Below are positions 47,372 to 58,704 of a stretch of DNA of 64,000 bases, piece by piece; the first letter of the stretch is position 1, and each line of letters starts with the position of its first letter. The DNA is taken from NCBI RefSeq assembly GCF_020532705.1, contig NZ_JAJAVD010000001.1, forward strand, positions 1,674,001 to 1,738,000, read 5' to 3'. Under the pieces are notes generated by a model. It was not told where the DNA came from, ran no database searches, and worked only from the letters and a program-made list of their open reading frames with translations. The position numbers and the translations under genes are program-made. This DNA is from Methylobacillus caricis (lineage in GTDB: Bacteria; Pseudomonadota; Gammaproteobacteria; Burkholderiales; Methylophilaceae).

Positions 47372-47441
47372 TTCTTACTCCATTTCAACTTATTTATCTA
47401 TCCGGCCAACACATCAACTACAGTCAAATCATCTGGACATC

Positions 47442-48515
47442 TTATACCCGCAACGCACGTGAACCACTTGCTGCAAGATGCTGCAAGACCTTGCCAGGAA
47501 TATCCTGCAATGGCGCCACTTCATGGACCCCTCCAGCAGCAATCGCCTCCTTAGGCATCCCGAAAACGACGCAGGTCGCTTCATCTTGCGCAAAATTATA
47601 GGCTCCTGCCTCTTTCATTTTAAGCATGCCACTTGCTCCATCCCGGCCCATACCTGTCAGAATAACACCAATTGCATTCTTGCCTGCATAGGTTGCTGCA
47701 GACTCAAACAGCACATCAACCGAAGGGCGGTGCCGGCTGACAGGCGGCCCTTCATCAAGCTGAGTCACATAATTCGCCCCACTACGTGCCAGTAGCAAAT
47801 GGGCGTGTCCAGGAGCAATATATGCATGTCCGGGCAAAATACGCTCCCCGCCCTGAGCTTCGCTGACTGATATCTTGCATAAGTTATCAAGCCGGTTGGC
47901 AAACGACTTGGTAAAGCCAGCAGGCATATGCTGTGTAATCAGTATGCCGGGACAGTCCGAAGGCATGCGCATCAGGAAGGTCTTGATGGCTTCCGTACCA
48001 CCAGTAGAAGCGCCAACGATAATCAACTTTTCACTGCTGGTTAATGGATTGCCAAGGGTCGGCAAGGTAGGAGCAGCATTATTATCCGCCGCACTAGGCG
48101 GTTTTCTCGCAAACATCCGGGCTTTTGATGCCGCCCTGATTTTATCGGCGATTAATTCGCTATATTCGTGCATGCCATCTGCAATCGACATTTTGGGTTT
48201 GGTAATGAAATCAACAGCCCCCAACTCCAATGCGCGCATTGTGATCTCAGAACCTCGCTCGGTCAGGGATGAAATCATCACGACTGGGGTTGGGCGCAAC
48301 CGCATCAGGCGCTCAAGGAAATCCAGCCCATCCATTTTCGGCATTTCAACATCCAGTGTCAGTACATCAGGATTCTTCTGCTTGATCATCTCACGCGCAA
48401 TCAGCGGGTCTGGTGCAGCACCAACTACCTCAAGGCCTGGCTGTTGATTGATAATCTCGGTCAACAGGCTGCGAATCAGTGCTGAATCGTCAATAATGAG
48501 CACTTTGATGGTCAT
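47442..48515 (-). CDS. cheB: Chemotaxis protein-glutamate methylesterase/deamidase CheB
   Basis: 357 residues. An N-terminal receiver domain (Asp55 in [10 protein letters not shown]) is joined by a linker to the methylesterase domain with Ser in VGASTGG, His in ITQHMPAG and Asp in [11 protein letters not shown]. It removes methyl groups from receptors for adaptation when phosphorylated by CheA. It sits next to cheD and cheR, the other receptor-modifying enzymes. Confidence 0.97.
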   Translation of the reverse strand: MTIKVLIIDDSALIRSLLTEIINQQPGLEVVGAAPDPLIAREMIKQKNPDVLTLDVEMPKMDGLDFLERLMRLRPTPVVMISSLTERGSEITMRALELGAVDFITKPKMSIADGMHEYSELIADKIRAASKARMFARKPPSAADNNAAPTLPTLGNPLTSSEKLIIVGASTGGTEAIKTFLMRMPSDCPGILITQHMPAGFTKSFANRLDNLCKISVSEAQGGERILPGHAYIAPGHAHLLLARSGANYVTQLDEGPPVSRHRPSVDVLFESAATYAGKNAIGVILTGMGRDGASGMLKMKEAGAYNFAQDEATCVVFGMPKEAIAAGGVHEVAPLQDIPGKVLQHLAASGSRALRV

Positions 48516-48550
48516 GGCATACTCTTCCTCTATTTTTCTACTATGTTTTT

Positions 48551-49162
48551 TTAGAACAACTCAACATCACCAGCGACAGTATTCGTTTTCAACTTCTTGG
48601 CATAACTTTCCTCACGAGTGATCAAGGTGTTGTTATGCATTTGCTTGAGTTTTTTGACCAGTACACGCCCGGTACGTGGGAAAAAATAGACTTTTCTGGG
48701 ATAAATGTCATTCAGGTCCTCTCCCACTACGCGGATATTTTCGTTGCGTAAATACTTGCGGACAAAGGCTGCATTTTTTTCACCAATATTAATCGAGGTA
48801 AAGCCACTCAAGACGTTCCCTCCACCAAATATCTTGGCTTCAAGATTTTCCCTGCGTGCACCGCTCTTCAATAACTGGTTAATCAACACTTCCATAGCAT
48901 AAGTACCATAGCGTGCAGATTCCGATACAGGACTGTTGGCATCAGCCCCGCTCCCCTCAGGCAACATGAAATGATTCATCCCGCCAATCCCTGAGATTTT
49001 GTCACGGATACAAGCAGACACGCATGAGCCCAGCACTGTCACGATCAAGATGTCTTTATTCGTCGTATAGTATTCGCCCGGCAATATCTTGGCAGCTTCG
49101 CAATTGAAGGTTTTATCAAAATACAAATTGGTAGCCAGCTGCTCTTCAATGGGGTTTGCCAT
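48551..49162 (-). CDS. cheD: Chemoreceptor glutamine deamidase CheD
   Basis: 203 residues from ATG 49162 (GGAG upstream). The catalytic Cys47 lies in VLGSCVSAC and His64 in GGMNHFMLP. CheD deamidates receptor glutamines. The C-terminus ends in GDVELF, an acidic-aromatic tail resembling those of two other proteins in the locus. It begins 2 bases after the cheR stop. Confidence 0.95.
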   Translation of the reverse strand: MANPIEEQLATNLYFDKTFNCEAAKILPGEYYTTNKDILIVTVLGSCVSACIRDKISGIGGMNHFMLPEGSGADANSPVSESARYGTYAMEVLINQLLKSGARRENLEAKIFGGGNVLSGFTSINIGEKNAAFVRKYLRNENIRVVGEDLNDIYPRKVYFFPRTGRVLVKKLKQMHNNTLITREESYAKKLKTNTVAGDVELF

Positions 49163-49164
49163 AA

Positions 49165-50025
49165 TCAAGCTCCAGCCTTCACATTACGACTTAGCTCGTA
49201 AACCGTTTTCCCCCTCAGCCGGAAAGCATCCGTCGCATAAAGAAAGTTTTCAGAATGGCCTGCAAACAACAATCCATCAGGCTTCATCAATGGTGCAAAT
49301 TTCTTGAGAATATTGGCTTGAGTGGGCTTGTCAAAATAGATCATGACATTCCGGCAAAAAATCGCATCGAAAGGGCCAGTAACAGGCCAGCTATTTGCCA
49401 ACAAGTTTAATGGCTTGAAGGTGACAAGTTTACGCAAATCATCTCGGACCCGAACAAGCCCTTGTTGTGCCCCCGTCCCTTTCAGGAAAAACTTCTTTTT
49501 CTGTTCTATTGGCAGCTTCTCTATACGATCATACGGATAGACCCCGTTAGCAGCGGTGGCCAATACATTGGTATCAATATCTGTTGCTATAATCTCGACT
49601 GGCGGCCTGAGTGTACCAAATGCCTCACATGCAGTAATGGCAAGGCTATAAGGCTCTTCCCCAGTGGAGCTGGCACAGCACCAGATTGAAATAGGCTGCT
49701 TGGTTGCCTTGATATGTTCTGCCAGAATCGGGAAATGATGATGTTCCCGGAAAAATGAAGTCAGATTAGTCGTCAGCGCGTTAGTGAAAGCCTCCCACTC
49801 ACTTGTATCGCCAGCTGTTTCCAATTGATCAAGATATTGCTGAAAATTCGAGATGCCGGTTGCGCGCAAGCGTCTTGCCAGCCGGCTATAAACCATTTCA
49901 TGCTTGGACTCCGCCAGGGAAATACCAGCCACCTGGTAAATCATTTTACGCACACGGGAAAAATCCTCGGCCGTAAAATCAAACTCTTTACCTGCCCCCG
50001 CCTTAACCGATGTAATTGGCTTCAA
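49165..50025 (-). CDS. cheR: Chemotaxis protein methyltransferase CheR
   Basis: 286 residues from TTG 50025, supported by AAGGAAG about 9 bases upstream and by the absence of any other start before the conserved N-terminal domain. An N-terminal helical domain (about 15-75) precedes the SAM-binding domain with WCCASSTGEEPYS and DAIFCRNVMIYFD. It methylates receptor glutamates. A beta-subdomain able to bind xWxxF receptor tails is expected, and the adjacent PAS-containing MCP ends in EWEEF. Confidence 0.95.
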   Translation of the reverse strand: MKPITSVKAGAGKEFDFTAEDFSRVRKMIYQVAGISLAESKHEMVYSRLARRLRATGISNFQQYLDQLETAGDTSEWEAFTNALTTNLTSFFREHHHFPILAEHIKATKQPISIWCCASSTGEEPYSLAITACEAFGTLRPPVEIIATDIDTNVLATAANGVYPYDRIEKLPIEQKKKFFLKGTGAQQGLVRVRDDLRKLVTFKPLNLLANSWPVTGPFDAIFCRNVMIYFDKPTQANILKKFAPLMKPDGLLFAGHSENFLYATDAFRLRGKTVYELSRNVKAGA

Positions 50026-50070
50026 TTGACTAGACTTCCTTATCGTTGATCACAACAACCCACTACTTCA

Positions 50071-51870
50071 TTAAAACTCTTCCCACTCGTCGCTGGAAAG
50101 ATTAGTGCTGGCAATTGTCTTGGAAGAAGCTACATTGTCAGGTTTTACTGCGCTTGCCGCGGTTTTAGGCTTGATTGTCGGAACCGATGATTTTTTGCCT
50201 TTTGTTACGCCCAATCCTTCTGCCTTCGCTTTTAGAACCTCGGTGCTGGAAGTGCTCGCGTGGGATTGGGTAACTGGCTTGACAGCCGTTTGAGCCAACA
50301 ATTGGTTTTGTGCATTGCCCAGCTTGAATACACCAGCAGCCTGGTCCAGTTTGAGCACATCAGTTTTCAAGTCTTCGGCAGCAGCAGCGGCCTCCTCGAC
50401 CAATGCTGCATTTCTCTGAGTCACTTCATCCATTTCCGTGACAGCAAGGTTGACCTGATCAATACCGGAGCTTTGCTCAATGGACGCCGCAGAAATTTCA
50501 CCCATGATATCGGTGACATTCTTCACTGAAGACACAATTTCAGTCATGGTGATACCGGCTTGGTCCACCAACTGCACTCCCGATTCCACGCGCTCGACAG
50601 AATCTGAAATCAATGCCTTGATTTCCTTCGCAGCTGCGGCAGACCTATGAGCCAGGTTCCTTACCTCGGCAGCAACCACTGCAAATCCGCGGCCTTGCTC
50701 CCCAGCCCTTGCAGCTTCAACTGCAGCATTGAGGGCAAGAATATTGGTCTGGAAGGCAATGCCATCAATGACGCCAATAATGTCAGAAATCTTGTTAGCA
50801 GACTCACTGATCAGCCTCATTCGCTCTTTGGCCTCACCTATAACCTCGCCGCCACGCATGGCAACACTGGAAGTCGACAATACCAGCTGATTTGCCTGAC
50901 GTGCATTATCAGCATTCTGCTTGACGGTGGACGCCAACTCCTCCATGGAGCTGGCGGTTTCCTCCAAAGAGCTTGCTTGAGATTCTGTCCTGGCAGACAA
51001 GTCATTATTGCCTTTTGCAATCTCAACCACGCCCGCATTGATGCGATTAACATTGGCACGGACATCTGACACCATCGCCACGATATTGACATTCATCTGG
51101 CTCAGCGCCCTGAGCAGCATCCCTGTTTCATCAGATTTTGACTGATTGAACTGCTGCGACAGATCACCGCTTGCCAGGGCATTGGCAATATTGGTTGCCT
51201 CACGTAACGGATAAATGACGGAACTCGTCAATGACAATGCAAAAGCAATGACAGCAATCGCAGCTATCAGAGCGCCTGCAATAATGTAAGCACTTCCAAA
51301 ACCAAAAACTGATGCCGCAACCACCAGCAACATTGCCAACACAATGACTGCAGTGGTTGCAGCAAGCCTTGTTTTCAAGGTCATTTGTAACGCCCTTTTC
51401 ATCCTTGAGACTATATCTGTTTGGAGTATCTGGCCACGGTAGATTTTCAGTCCGTGATCTTTGGTATCGCGTAGACTGGCGTAGATTTTATTGGCTGTCT
51501 CGACTTGATGTCGTGCAGGTTTGGTGCGGACGGACATATAGCCAACCACATTGCCACTCTGTCTCATTGGCGTGGCATTTGCCATTACCCAGTAGAAATC
51601 ACCGTTTTTACGGCGATTCTTGACCATCCCGGTCCAAGGGGAACCCGACTTGAGCGTTTCCCACATGTCAGCAAACGCTTCCTTAGGCATATCGGGATGC
51701 CGCACAAGATTATGCGGTGACCCAAGAAGCTCGTCCTCATCAAATCCACTGACTCTTATAAAATCCTGATTGATATAAGTAATTTTCCCTTGCAAATCTG
51801 TGGTCGAAACGATGGACTCTCCATCCTGCAAGAAGAACTCGTTATTCGTCACTGGCATATTGACACGCAT
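50071..51870 (-). CDS. Methyl-accepting chemotaxis protein with N-terminal PAS domain (Aer-like)
   Basis: 599 residues. A PAS domain (about 12-120) at the N-terminus resembles the energy/redox sensor Aer. Two membrane helices (about 170-222), a HAMP-like region and a full signalling domain with the conserved hairpin ([29 protein letters not shown] region) follow. The C-terminus is a linker ending in SSDEWEEF, a CheR-tether-like pentapeptide. TAGGAGA precedes ATG 51870. It probably senses oxygen or redox state rather than an external ligand. Confidence 0.92.
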   Translation of the reverse strand: MRVNMPVTNNEFFLQDGESIVSTTDLQGKITYINQDFIRVSGFDEDELLGSPHNLVRHPDMPKEAFADMWETLKSGSPWTGMVKNRRKNGDFYWVMANATPMRQSGNVVGYMSVRTKPARHQVETANKIYASLRDTKDHGLKIYRGQILQTDIVSRMKRALQMTLKTRLAATTAVIVLAMLLVVAASVFGFGSAYIIAGALIAAIAVIAFALSLTSSVIYPLREATNIANALASGDLSQQFNQSKSDETGMLLRALSQMNVNIVAMVSDVRANVNRINAGVVEIAKGNNDLSARTESQASSLEETASSMEELASTVKQNADNARQANQLVLSTSSVAMRGGEVIGEAKERMRLISESANKISDIIGVIDGIAFQTNILALNAAVEAARAGEQGRGFAVVAAEVRNLAHRSAAAAKEIKALISDSVERVESGVQLVDQAGITMTEIVSSVKNVTDIMGEISAASIEQSSGIDQVNLAVTEMDEVTQRNAALVEEAAAAAEDLKTDVLKLDQAAGVFKLGNAQNQLLAQTAVKPVTQSHASTSSTEVLKAKAEGLGVTKGKKSSVPTIKPKTAASAVKPDNVASSKTIASTNLSSDEWEEF

Positions 51871-51996
51871 GTTTATCTCCTAGATACCAATCCTTTATCG
51901 GTCACGCCATCCATGAATGGATGACGTGACCGAATTGCGGTTTTTCTGCCTTTTTATTCGAGGAAAAACTAATATCTTTATAATTGTATTGTTTGC

Positions 51997-53676
51997 TTAA
52001 CTAACCTTGAATGCACTCACCGTTGCTGAAAGCTTTTGTGCTTGCTCCTCAAGGCTCTCTGCAGCGGCGGCAGCCTGCTCCACCAATGCAGCATTTTGTT
52101 GAGTCATCTCATCCATCTGCCCGATTGCAATATTGACCTGCTCGATGCCTGAGCTTTGTTCCTGGCTGGCAGAGGTAATCTCTGCCATGATATCGGTCAC
52201 GCGCTTCACTGAAGTCACAATTTCGTTCATGGTAATGCCAGCTTGGTCGACCAGTTTATTACCAATATCCACCTTCTCAACAGAATCGCCGATCAGCCCT
52301 TTGATTTCTTTGGCAGCAGCGGCAGAACGCTGCGCCAAATTGCGCACCTCAGATGCCACAACAGCAAATCCACGTCCCTGTTCACCAGCACGCGCAGCCT
52401 CAACAGCAGCATTCAATGCCAGGATATTTGTCTGGAAAGCAATACCATCAATCACCCCGATAATATCGACAATCTTGCGTGAACTTTCCTTGATGGAGCC
52501 CATGGTATCCACAACTTGGTCGACGACCTGTCCGCCTTTTACGGCAGATTCAGATGCAGAAATGACCAGTTGGTTAGCCTGGCGTGCATTATCAGCATTC
52601 TGCCGCACAGTAGAAGTCAACTCCTCCATGGAACTGGCGGTTTCCTCCAGGCTTGAAGCTTGTGATTCGGTACGCGAAGACAGGTCTGCATTACCCGAAG
52701 CAATTTCACTGGTTGCCACCAGCATGGTATCGGTGCTGCCACGCACCTCAGACACCAATTTGCGAAGTTCTTGTATCATGAAACGAACACCGACCAATAA
52801 CTTCCCTGGCTCATCCGATGCGTTCTCGTTGATCATATCCAGAAGGTCGTTCTGTCTGGGGGCCAAGTCGCCCTTGGAAACACGACCGATAACACGGATA
52901 CCGTAATTAATCGGCTCAATAATGGAAACAGTAATCACGCGCGCAAATATCACTCCGAGCACCAAAGCAACCAAACCAATCACGGCAATCAGGATACGGC
53001 CACGGTTACTGGATTTTTTGTTATCAGCGGCAAGTTCAACCACCTTGGCACGCTCAAATTCAAGCAGGCTCTTCAGTGCATCCTGGTAAGCATACCGAGC
53101 TGGCTGGAATGTCTGATTGACACTGTTATCCAATGCTTTTTCGTCTTCGATCAACCTATTGCTGACATTTTTCTTTTCCTCAAGGCTGACCTGTTCACTC
53201 GTTAGCCAGTTCTCGAACGCATTGACCCGAATATTGAGTGCCTGCCTGATTTTGAATGTATCCTCGCGGGTGGTACGATAATCGGCACGGGCTTTCTGAA
53301 TATTGTCAAGAAACACTTGATATTCAGCACCTGTCATAAGTTCTGTGACCTGAGCTTGGTATTTATCAATTTCCTTCGAGTTCTCAGCCATCTTGTCCAG
53401 GAAATACTGTTCTTTATCTTTGCTTCTGTTCTTCAGGTATGCCAGTGTATTGATCGTGTTCATGTTGGTATAAAGATTCCAATCATTAAGCACTTGCTGC
53501 TTGATGGCAGAATCTTGCACGATGGTGTCCGTTTTTGATGACATCGATGTCATCAAAGTAAAACTCAATACTACAATGACGGCCAACAGCAAAAGGAGGG
53601 TGCCAAAACCAATCACCAAACGCTTGGTGATTTTTTGACCGTACATGTAATTCATCAATGGATTTAGTAGTTTCAT
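51997..53676 (-). CDS. Methyl-accepting chemotaxis protein with periplasmic four-helix-type sensor
   Basis: 559 residues. One membrane helix near 20-40, a helical periplasmic sensor of about 180 residues (4HB_MCP type), a second membrane helix (about 228-250), HAMP, and the signalling domain with the canonical hairpin. The C-terminus ends in [10 protein letters not shown] without a CheR-binding pentapeptide, unlike the neighbouring MCP. Ligand unknown. It lies between the PAS-MCP and cheW genes on the same strand. Confidence 0.92.
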   Translation of the reverse strand: MKLLNPLMNYMYGQKITKRLVIGFGTLLLLLAVIVVLSFTLMTSMSSKTDTIVQDSAIKQQVLNDWNLYTNMNTINTLAYLKNRSKDKEQYFLDKMAENSKEIDKYQAQVTELMTGAEYQVFLDNIQKARADYRTTREDTFKIRQALNIRVNAFENWLTSEQVSLEEKKNVSNRLIEDEKALDNSVNQTFQPARYAYQDALKSLLEFERAKVVELAADNKKSSNRGRILIAVIGLVALVLGVIFARVITVSIIEPINYGIRVIGRVSKGDLAPRQNDLLDMINENASDEPGKLLVGVRFMIQELRKLVSEVRGSTDTMLVATSEIASGNADLSSRTESQASSLEETASSMEELTSTVRQNADNARQANQLVISASESAVKGGQVVDQVVDTMGSIKESSRKIVDIIGVIDGIAFQTNILALNAAVEAARAGEQGRGFAVVASEVRNLAQRSAAAAKEIKGLIGDSVEKVDIGNKLVDQAGITMNEIVTSVKRVTDIMAEITSASQEQSSGIEQVNIAIGQMDEMTQQNAALVEQAAAAAESLEEQAQKLSATVSAFKVS

Positions 53677-53715
53677 TATCTCTCTCCGCCCTTCTAAATT
53701 TACTTCAGTCGATGC

Positions 53716-54243
53716 TTAACCGTTCACTGTTATCGCATCAAGCAATCCCATTTCGGAGCTTGTCATTAATTTATCTATATCGATCAGGATCAGCATGCGG
53801 TCATCAAGTGTGCCTAGCCCGATCAGATAATCAGTACTCAATACCGACCCCATTTCAGGTGCTGCCTTGATTTGATCGGCGCTCAATGTCGTGACATCCG
53901 ACACACTATCCACGACGATACCAGTCACCCGGCTGTTAATATTGAGGATGATCACTACCGTGAATTGATCGTAGGTGGGTGTGCCGAGGTTAAAGCGGAT
54001 CCGCATATCCACGATAGGCACAATAATGCCGCGCAAATTGATCACGCCCTTGATGAACTCCGGCGCATTTACAATCCTCGTCACACTCTCATAGCCGCGG
54101 ATTTCCTGTACCTTGAGAATATCAATGCCGTACTCTTCATTCCCCAAGGTAAATGCCAGAAACTCACTGCCCTCCAACTGAGCTCCTCCTTGCGAAGACT
54201 GTTGTGATTGGCTTTCTGATCGATTACTAACTGGCTCTAACAT
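53716..54243 (-). CDS. cheW: Chemotaxis coupling protein CheW
   Basis: 175 residues: a polar tail (1-26) and a single CheW domain (about 28-165; [21 protein letters not shown], then [14 protein letters not shown]). It couples receptors to CheA. It starts 12 bases after cheA ends. Confidence 0.95.
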   Translation of the reverse strand: MLEPVSNRSESQSQQSSQGGAQLEGSEFLAFTLGNEEYGIDILKVQEIRGYESVTRIVNAPEFIKGVINLRGIIVPIVDMRIRFNLGTPTYDQFTVVIILNINSRVTGIVVDSVSDVTTLSADQIKAAPEMGSVLSTDYLIGLGTLDDRMLILIDIDKLMTSSEMGLLDAITVNG

Positions 54244-54254
54244 GACAACACCTC

Positions 54255-56618
54255 TTAATGAATTGATGGCTCAGTGATCAACTGCCTGCTGGAACGCAGT
54301 AAATTGGCCACATCCAGAATCAATGAAACCCCACCATCACCCAGAATGGTGGCGCCTGAGATACCTGCAACTTTGCGGTAATTTGATTCAAGGTTTTTAA
54401 CTACTACCTGCTGCTGTCCGACGAGTTCATCGACAAACAACGCTGCTTTTTTACCATCCACTTGCAATACGACCAGGATGCCTTTTTCGGGCTCGCGATA
54501 CAGCGGCTCAATATTGAACATCTGATAAAGCGGAATCAGGGGCAAATAATCTTCACGCACTTTCACAAGCCGGCCTTGCCCGGTCACATCCTTTACGTCG
54601 TCAGCCGCTGGCTGTAGGGATTCCATGACAAAGCTCAAAGGCAAGATATAGACTTCATCACCAACCCGTACGGACATACCATCCAGTATCGCAAGCGTCA
54701 GCGGCAAGGAAATCGAAATTGTCGTACCGTAGCCAAAAGCAGAGCGGATATCGACCACTCCTCCCATGGCGGTGATATTTCGTTTCACCACATCCATCCC
54801 GACACCTCTTCCGGAAACATCTGTCACTTTTTCAGCTGTGGAGAATCCAGGGGCAAAGATGAGTTGCCAGACGTCAGCATCTGGCATGTTGTCAGATACA
54901 TTCAGGCCTGAAGATTTGGCTTTATTCAGAATTCGTTCTCGATTCAATCCTGCGCCATCATCACTGACTTCAATAATGATATTGCCGCCCTGATGGCCTG
55001 CGGATAATGACAAACGACCAACCGGATTTTTACCTGCGGCACTACGGATCTCGGGGGATTCAATTCCATGATCAACACTGTTGCGCACCAGGTGGGTCAA
55101 TGGATCGACAATCCGCTCAATCAGTCCTTTATCTAACTCAGTAGCAGCACCATTGGTAACAAACTCAACCTTTTTACCCAATTTGCCAGCCAAGTCCCGC
55201 ACCATTCTGGGAAAGCGTGAAAATACATAATCCATCGGCATCATGCGGATAGACATGACAGCTTCCTGCAGATCACGTGTATTGCGTGTCAACTGGCCAA
55301 CGCTGTTCAATAACCGTTCATGCAACATCGGGTCCAGCGTGCTTGTACGTTGCTCGATCATGGCTTGGGTAATGACCAATTCGCCTACCAAATTGATCAA
55401 TTGGTCTACCTTTTCAATCCCGACACGAATAGAGGTTGTTTCCTGACTGGCAACCGCCTTGTCAGCCTCGCGGCGTGGCGCAACGCGTTTATTTTCTACA
55501 GGTACTGCCGCATTGTTGTCCTCCACTGCCTTGGTCTCATGCTGCGATATCTGCGGAGTGGCAACGGGGGCGGGTATGCTGTCAAACAGGCCAAAATCTC
55601 CTTCATCGAATGTCGAAACAGATACGGGCGATGCAGCTGCAACAGCATGGACTTGCTGGGTAACGGTCAATTTGTCTACATCGACCACAAATGAACTGAC
55701 TGCAAGAATGTTTTCCTTGCTGTCCTCGGTTGCCAGCAGCAATGATTGTTTGTTTCCAGATACAGGCTGCTGCTGGACTTTTCCCAGCAACTCCAGCTCA
55801 GAAACCAGGGTTTGCATATCCTTGTCCGAAAGATCGGAAATTTCCAGCAGAAAGCTTTTCCCAGAGTCCATTGCCGTTGAAGAAGCCTCTACAGCGCTAG
55901 CCCCAGCTGCTACTGGCCCCGCTGCCTGCTCAGTGATAATCAAATCGTCTGGATCCAGAACAAAGGAACAAATGGCAACAATATTATCCAGGCTTTCATC
56001 AGTTACCAGCGACAAAATATGTTTGCCATCTTTCAATGGCTTTTTTTCTACGATTCCTAGCAATTCCAGCTCTGCAGTCAATGCAACCACATCTTTCTCA
56101 GGCAACTCAGGCAACTGGATGAGATAGCCTTTACCCGCAGGATGTGCGGATGGCTGTTTTTCAACTGCCACCGGCTGAACAACCTCACTCACAGGTTGCG
56201 ACACTGGTGGGAGATGCGCCTGTCCACCTCCCTGCTGCGCAAGGTTTTGCAATGTCATTTTGATATCGCTGACAGCGTCAAGATCTACAGCTGCACCGTG
56301 TCGATGGCCATCCAGCTGCATTTTGAGAATATCCTTGGCAGCAAGAAACACATCGACATGCTCAGCTGTCAATGCCATTTCATTTTTACGGATACGGTCC
56401 AGCAGATTCTCCAGCACATGCGTAATTTCGGTCATGTCATTCATGCCGAATGTCGCAGCCCCACCCTTAATTGAATGGGCAGCACGGAAGATCGCGTTCA
56501 GGTCTTCAGATGCGGGATTTTCAATATCCAACTCCAGAAGCAACCGCTCTGCTTCTGCCAGCAATTCATCTGACTCATCAAAAAACACCTGATAAAACTG
56601 ACTCATATCAATTGTCAT
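54255..56618 (-). CDS. cheA: Chemotaxis histidine kinase CheA with duplicated central module
   Basis: 787 residues from ATG 56618, which has GGAG 7 bases upstream; ATG 56633 is an alternative adding five residues. P1/HPt holds phospho-His48 in [13 protein letters not shown]. Then come two repeats of about 67 residues (164-230 and 255-321) sharing the pattern I-x-x-L-x-x-K-D-x-x-x-L-x-x-E-L-E-L-L-G ... SFV-D-x-D-x-L. P3 dimerisation, the P4 kinase ([28 protein letters not shown]) and P5 CheW-like domain follow. The duplicated unit takes the place of the CheY/CheB-binding P2 domain. It phosphorylates the CheY and CheB proteins encoded nearby. Confidence 0.95.
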   Translation of the reverse strand: MTIDMSQFYQVFFDESDELLAEAERLLLELDIENPASEDLNAIFRAAHSIKGGAATFGMNDMTEITHVLENLLDRIRKNEMALTAEHVDVFLAAKDILKMQLDGHRHGAAVDLDAVSDIKMTLQNLAQQGGGQAHLPPVSQPVSEVVQPVAVEKQPSAHPAGKGYLIQLPELPEKDVVALTAELELLGIVEKKPLKDGKHILSLVTDESLDNIVAICSFVLDPDDLIITEQAAGPVAAGASAVEASSTAMDSGKSFLLEISDLSDKDMQTLVSELELLGKVQQQPVSGNKQSLLLATEDSKENILAVSSFVVDVDKLTVTQQVHAVAAASPVSVSTFDEGDFGLFDSIPAPVATPQISQHETKAVEDNNAAVPVENKRVAPRREADKAVASQETTSIRVGIEKVDQLINLVGELVITQAMIEQRTSTLDPMLHERLLNSVGQLTRNTRDLQEAVMSIRMMPMDYVFSRFPRMVRDLAGKLGKKVEFVTNGAATELDKGLIERIVDPLTHLVRNSVDHGIESPEIRSAAGKNPVGRLSLSAGHQGGNIIIEVSDDGAGLNRERILNKAKSSGLNVSDNMPDADVWQLIFAPGFSTAEKVTDVSGRGVGMDVVKRNITAMGGVVDIRSAFGYGTTISISLPLTLAILDGMSVRVGDEVYILPLSFVMESLQPAADDVKDVTGQGRLVKVREDYLPLIPLYQMFNIEPLYREPEKGILVVLQVDGKKAALFVDELVGQQQVVVKNLESNYRKVAGISGATILGDGGVSLILDVANLLRSSRQLITEPSIH

Positions 56619-56702
56619 GGTCTTGCTCCACATTAACTCTCACTTGCCAAGTCCAACCTTGTAACATATGGCCTGGATTAATTATTCTTCGCCGGGGGAA
56701 AG

Positions 56703-57068
56703 CTAGCCGATCACCCGTTGCACAATATCCAGCAGGCGTTTGGGGTCAAATGGCTTGACCAACCATCCTGTCGCACCTGCTGCTTTTCCAAGAGCCTTTA
56801 CTTCATCGCTGGACTCAGTGGTTAACATTAATATCGGCACTTTCTGGTAATTGCTGAGACTACGCAGTGATTTAATCAGCGTCAGGCCATCCATATTCGG
56901 CATATTCTGATCTGTGAGCACCAAATCAACCAAAGTGGCCTTAGCCTTATTCAGTCCATCTTCGCCATCCACGGCCTCTATCACCTGATATCCGGCGGCG
57001 TTGAGACTAAATGCAACCATCTGTCTCAATGATCCAGAATCATCCACAGTCAGTATTGTCTTTGCCAT
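56703..57068 (-). CDS. CheY-type single-domain response regulator (adjacent to cheA)
   Basis: 121 residues. Phospho-acceptor Asp53 in TDQNMPNMDG, acidic residues 9-10, Thr83/84 and Lys105 are conserved. It differs clearly from the CheY at 46973. It lies 84 bases upstream of cheA and 66 downstream of a CheZ-like gene. A second CheY may act as a phosphate sink or control another output. Confidence 0.93.
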   Translation of the reverse strand: MAKTILTVDDSGSLRQMVAFSLNAAGYQVIEAVDGEDGLNKAKATLVDLVLTDQNMPNMDGLTLIKSLRSLSNYQKVPILMLTTESSDEVKALGKAAGATGWLVKPFDPKRLLDIVQRVIG

Positions 57069-57134
57069 ATATTCTTTCCCCGCTTTGCGTTTTCAGACTC
57101 TCTGGCCTGAAACTGATTACCATTGTTAAAGAAA

Positions 57135-57683
57135 CTAAAACAGCTCGATTTCACCCGCGCCCATATGTTGCTGATTCACTGAAGACTGCAAATCCTTATG
57201 CATGGAAGCCCTTCTCTCATCTATCGATTCACTCATCTTCTGCAATATGGCAGCAAGATCGTCAGCTCCATGCGCATGCGCCAAGGTTTCATGTTGATTA
57301 GCCAGTGCAAGCAACAGTACCTTCAGGCCACCTACCCGCCGCAAGGCACGAGTCAGTAGCTGGTTGGTCATATCTTCAAACTGCAAGCCAGTTACCACTT
57401 TGTTGACCTCACTCTCGATCTGCCTGCTATGCATAGCAACTTCTGCGATCTGCTTCTGAGATAACTGATCACGCGCACTCAAACTGATTAAGAGATTTTG
57501 CTGGGCCTGGGCAGCACGGTTAATTTCCATGAATCCCTGCACCAACATGCTAATTGCCTCACGCAATAACACATTTGTGCGCTCAATATCGGTCTCCACA
57601 TGCTCCAGATGCTCCTCACCCCAAGCACCAAGGCTAACCAGAAGTGTTTTTAGTTCTTCCATCGGTATAGTCTGAATTGTCAT
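57135..57683 (-). CDS. CheZ-like coiled-coil chemotaxis protein with Gln-to-Glu change
   Basis: 182 residues from ATG 57683 (ACAGGA upstream); the longer frame begins with TTG. It is almost entirely helical. Residues 101-108 read QFEDMTNQ, aligning with the CheZ motif DFQDLTGQ; the position of the catalytic Gln is Glu103. The C-terminus is GAGEIELF, similar to the CheD tail. It lies between cheY (56703) and motB. It may be a non-catalytic CheZ relative, or use Glu in another way. Recognition is by motif only. Confidence 0.7.
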   Translation of the reverse strand: MTIQTIPMEELKTLLVSLGAWGEEHLEHVETDIERTNVLLREAISMLVQGFMEINRAAQAQQNLLISLSARDQLSQKQIAEVAMHSRQIESEVNKVVTGLQFEDMTNQLLTRALRRVGGLKVLLLALANQHETLAHAHGADDLAAILQKMSESIDERRASMHKDLQSSVNQQHMGAGEIELF

Positions 57684-57750
57684 ATAAGCTATCCTGTCTC
57701 TGCTCAATTCAATCTGCTAAATACAAGAGAAAAACACCACTTAATCAAGT

Positions 57751-58680
57751 TCATGGCTTGTTTATGCCTTCAGTCGCGCCGGAAATATCTTCCGCCGAAT
57801 CAATATCAACTGATGAACTATTGTCGCTGATAGTTTCTTCTTCTGTTTTCTTGTTCATAATGATAATACTGATGCGGCGATTAATCGGATTCAGCCCATT
57901 AGTCTTGTCAAACAACACGGCTGATGACAGCCCCACCACACGCAGCAGCTTTTCTTCCTTGAGCCCCCCGGCCACCAGTTCGCGCCTGGATGCATTCGCA
58001 CGGTCAGAAGATAATTCCCAGTTACTGTAATAACGGTCGCCACTAGGATAGGGGGCTACATCGGTATGGCCGGAAAGGCTGATTTTGTTCGGTACATCAT
58101 TCAACAACTGCCCAATCTCATGCAGCAGCTGTCTGGCATATGGCTGCAACTCGGCTTTGGATGAGGCAAACATTGGACGGTTCTGCTCATCAACAATCTG
58201 GATACGCAAACCTTCCGTCGTAATATCCAGCAATAATTGCTTCTTGAATTGCTGCAAAGTCTTGCTGGCCTCTATCGCATCTTCTATCCGCTTCTTTAAC
58301 TCTTTCAGCTTTTGCTGCTCATCTTTTGCGACAGCTTCCTTTGCAGATTGGAGATCCGGTTTTTTCCTGCCTTCGATGTCTTGCGCTTTTCTGATCTGAC
58401 CTTGCTTTTTGGTCATATCGTTACCGCCGCCCTTGAGCACGCTATCGCTGGCGCCCGCACCAGAACCACCTTGCATTGCTACTTTCAAAGGAGTTTTAAA
58501 ATATTCGGAAATGCCTTGCAAGTCTGCCTTGGTAGTAGATCCGAGCAGCCACATCAACAGGAAAAACGCCATCATTGCAGTCACAAAGTCAGCATAGGCA
58601 ATTTTCCAAGCGCCGCCATGACGACCGCCATGATGCTTTTTAATACGCTTAACGATAATCCTGACGTTTTCCTGAGCCAT
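57751..58680 (-). CDS. motB: Flagellar motor stator protein MotB
   Basis: 309 residues from ATG 58680 with GGAG 7 bases upstream; a GTG at 58695 is less likely. A basic N-terminus precedes one membrane helix with the proton-binding Asp31 (YADFVTAMMAFF), a linker and a C-terminal OmpA-like peptidoglycan-binding domain (LSGHTDVAPYP, NRRISIIIM). With MotA it forms the proton-driven stator. Confidence 0.96.
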   Translation of the reverse strand: MAQENVRIIVKRIKKHHGGRHGGAWKIAYADFVTAMMAFFLLMWLLGSTTKADLQGISEYFKTPLKVAMQGGSGAGASDSVLKGGGNDMTKKQGQIRKAQDIEGRKKPDLQSAKEAVAKDEQQKLKELKKRIEDAIEASKTLQQFKKQLLLDITTEGLRIQIVDEQNRPMFASSKAELQPYARQLLHEIGQLLNDVPNKISLSGHTDVAPYPSGDRYYSNWELSSDRANASRRELVAGGLKEEKLLRVVGLSSAVLFDKTNGLNPINRRISIIIMNKKTEEETISDNSSSVDIDSAEDISGATEGINKP

Positions 58681-58704
58681 ATTCTTCTCCGACACCCTGA
58701 AAGC

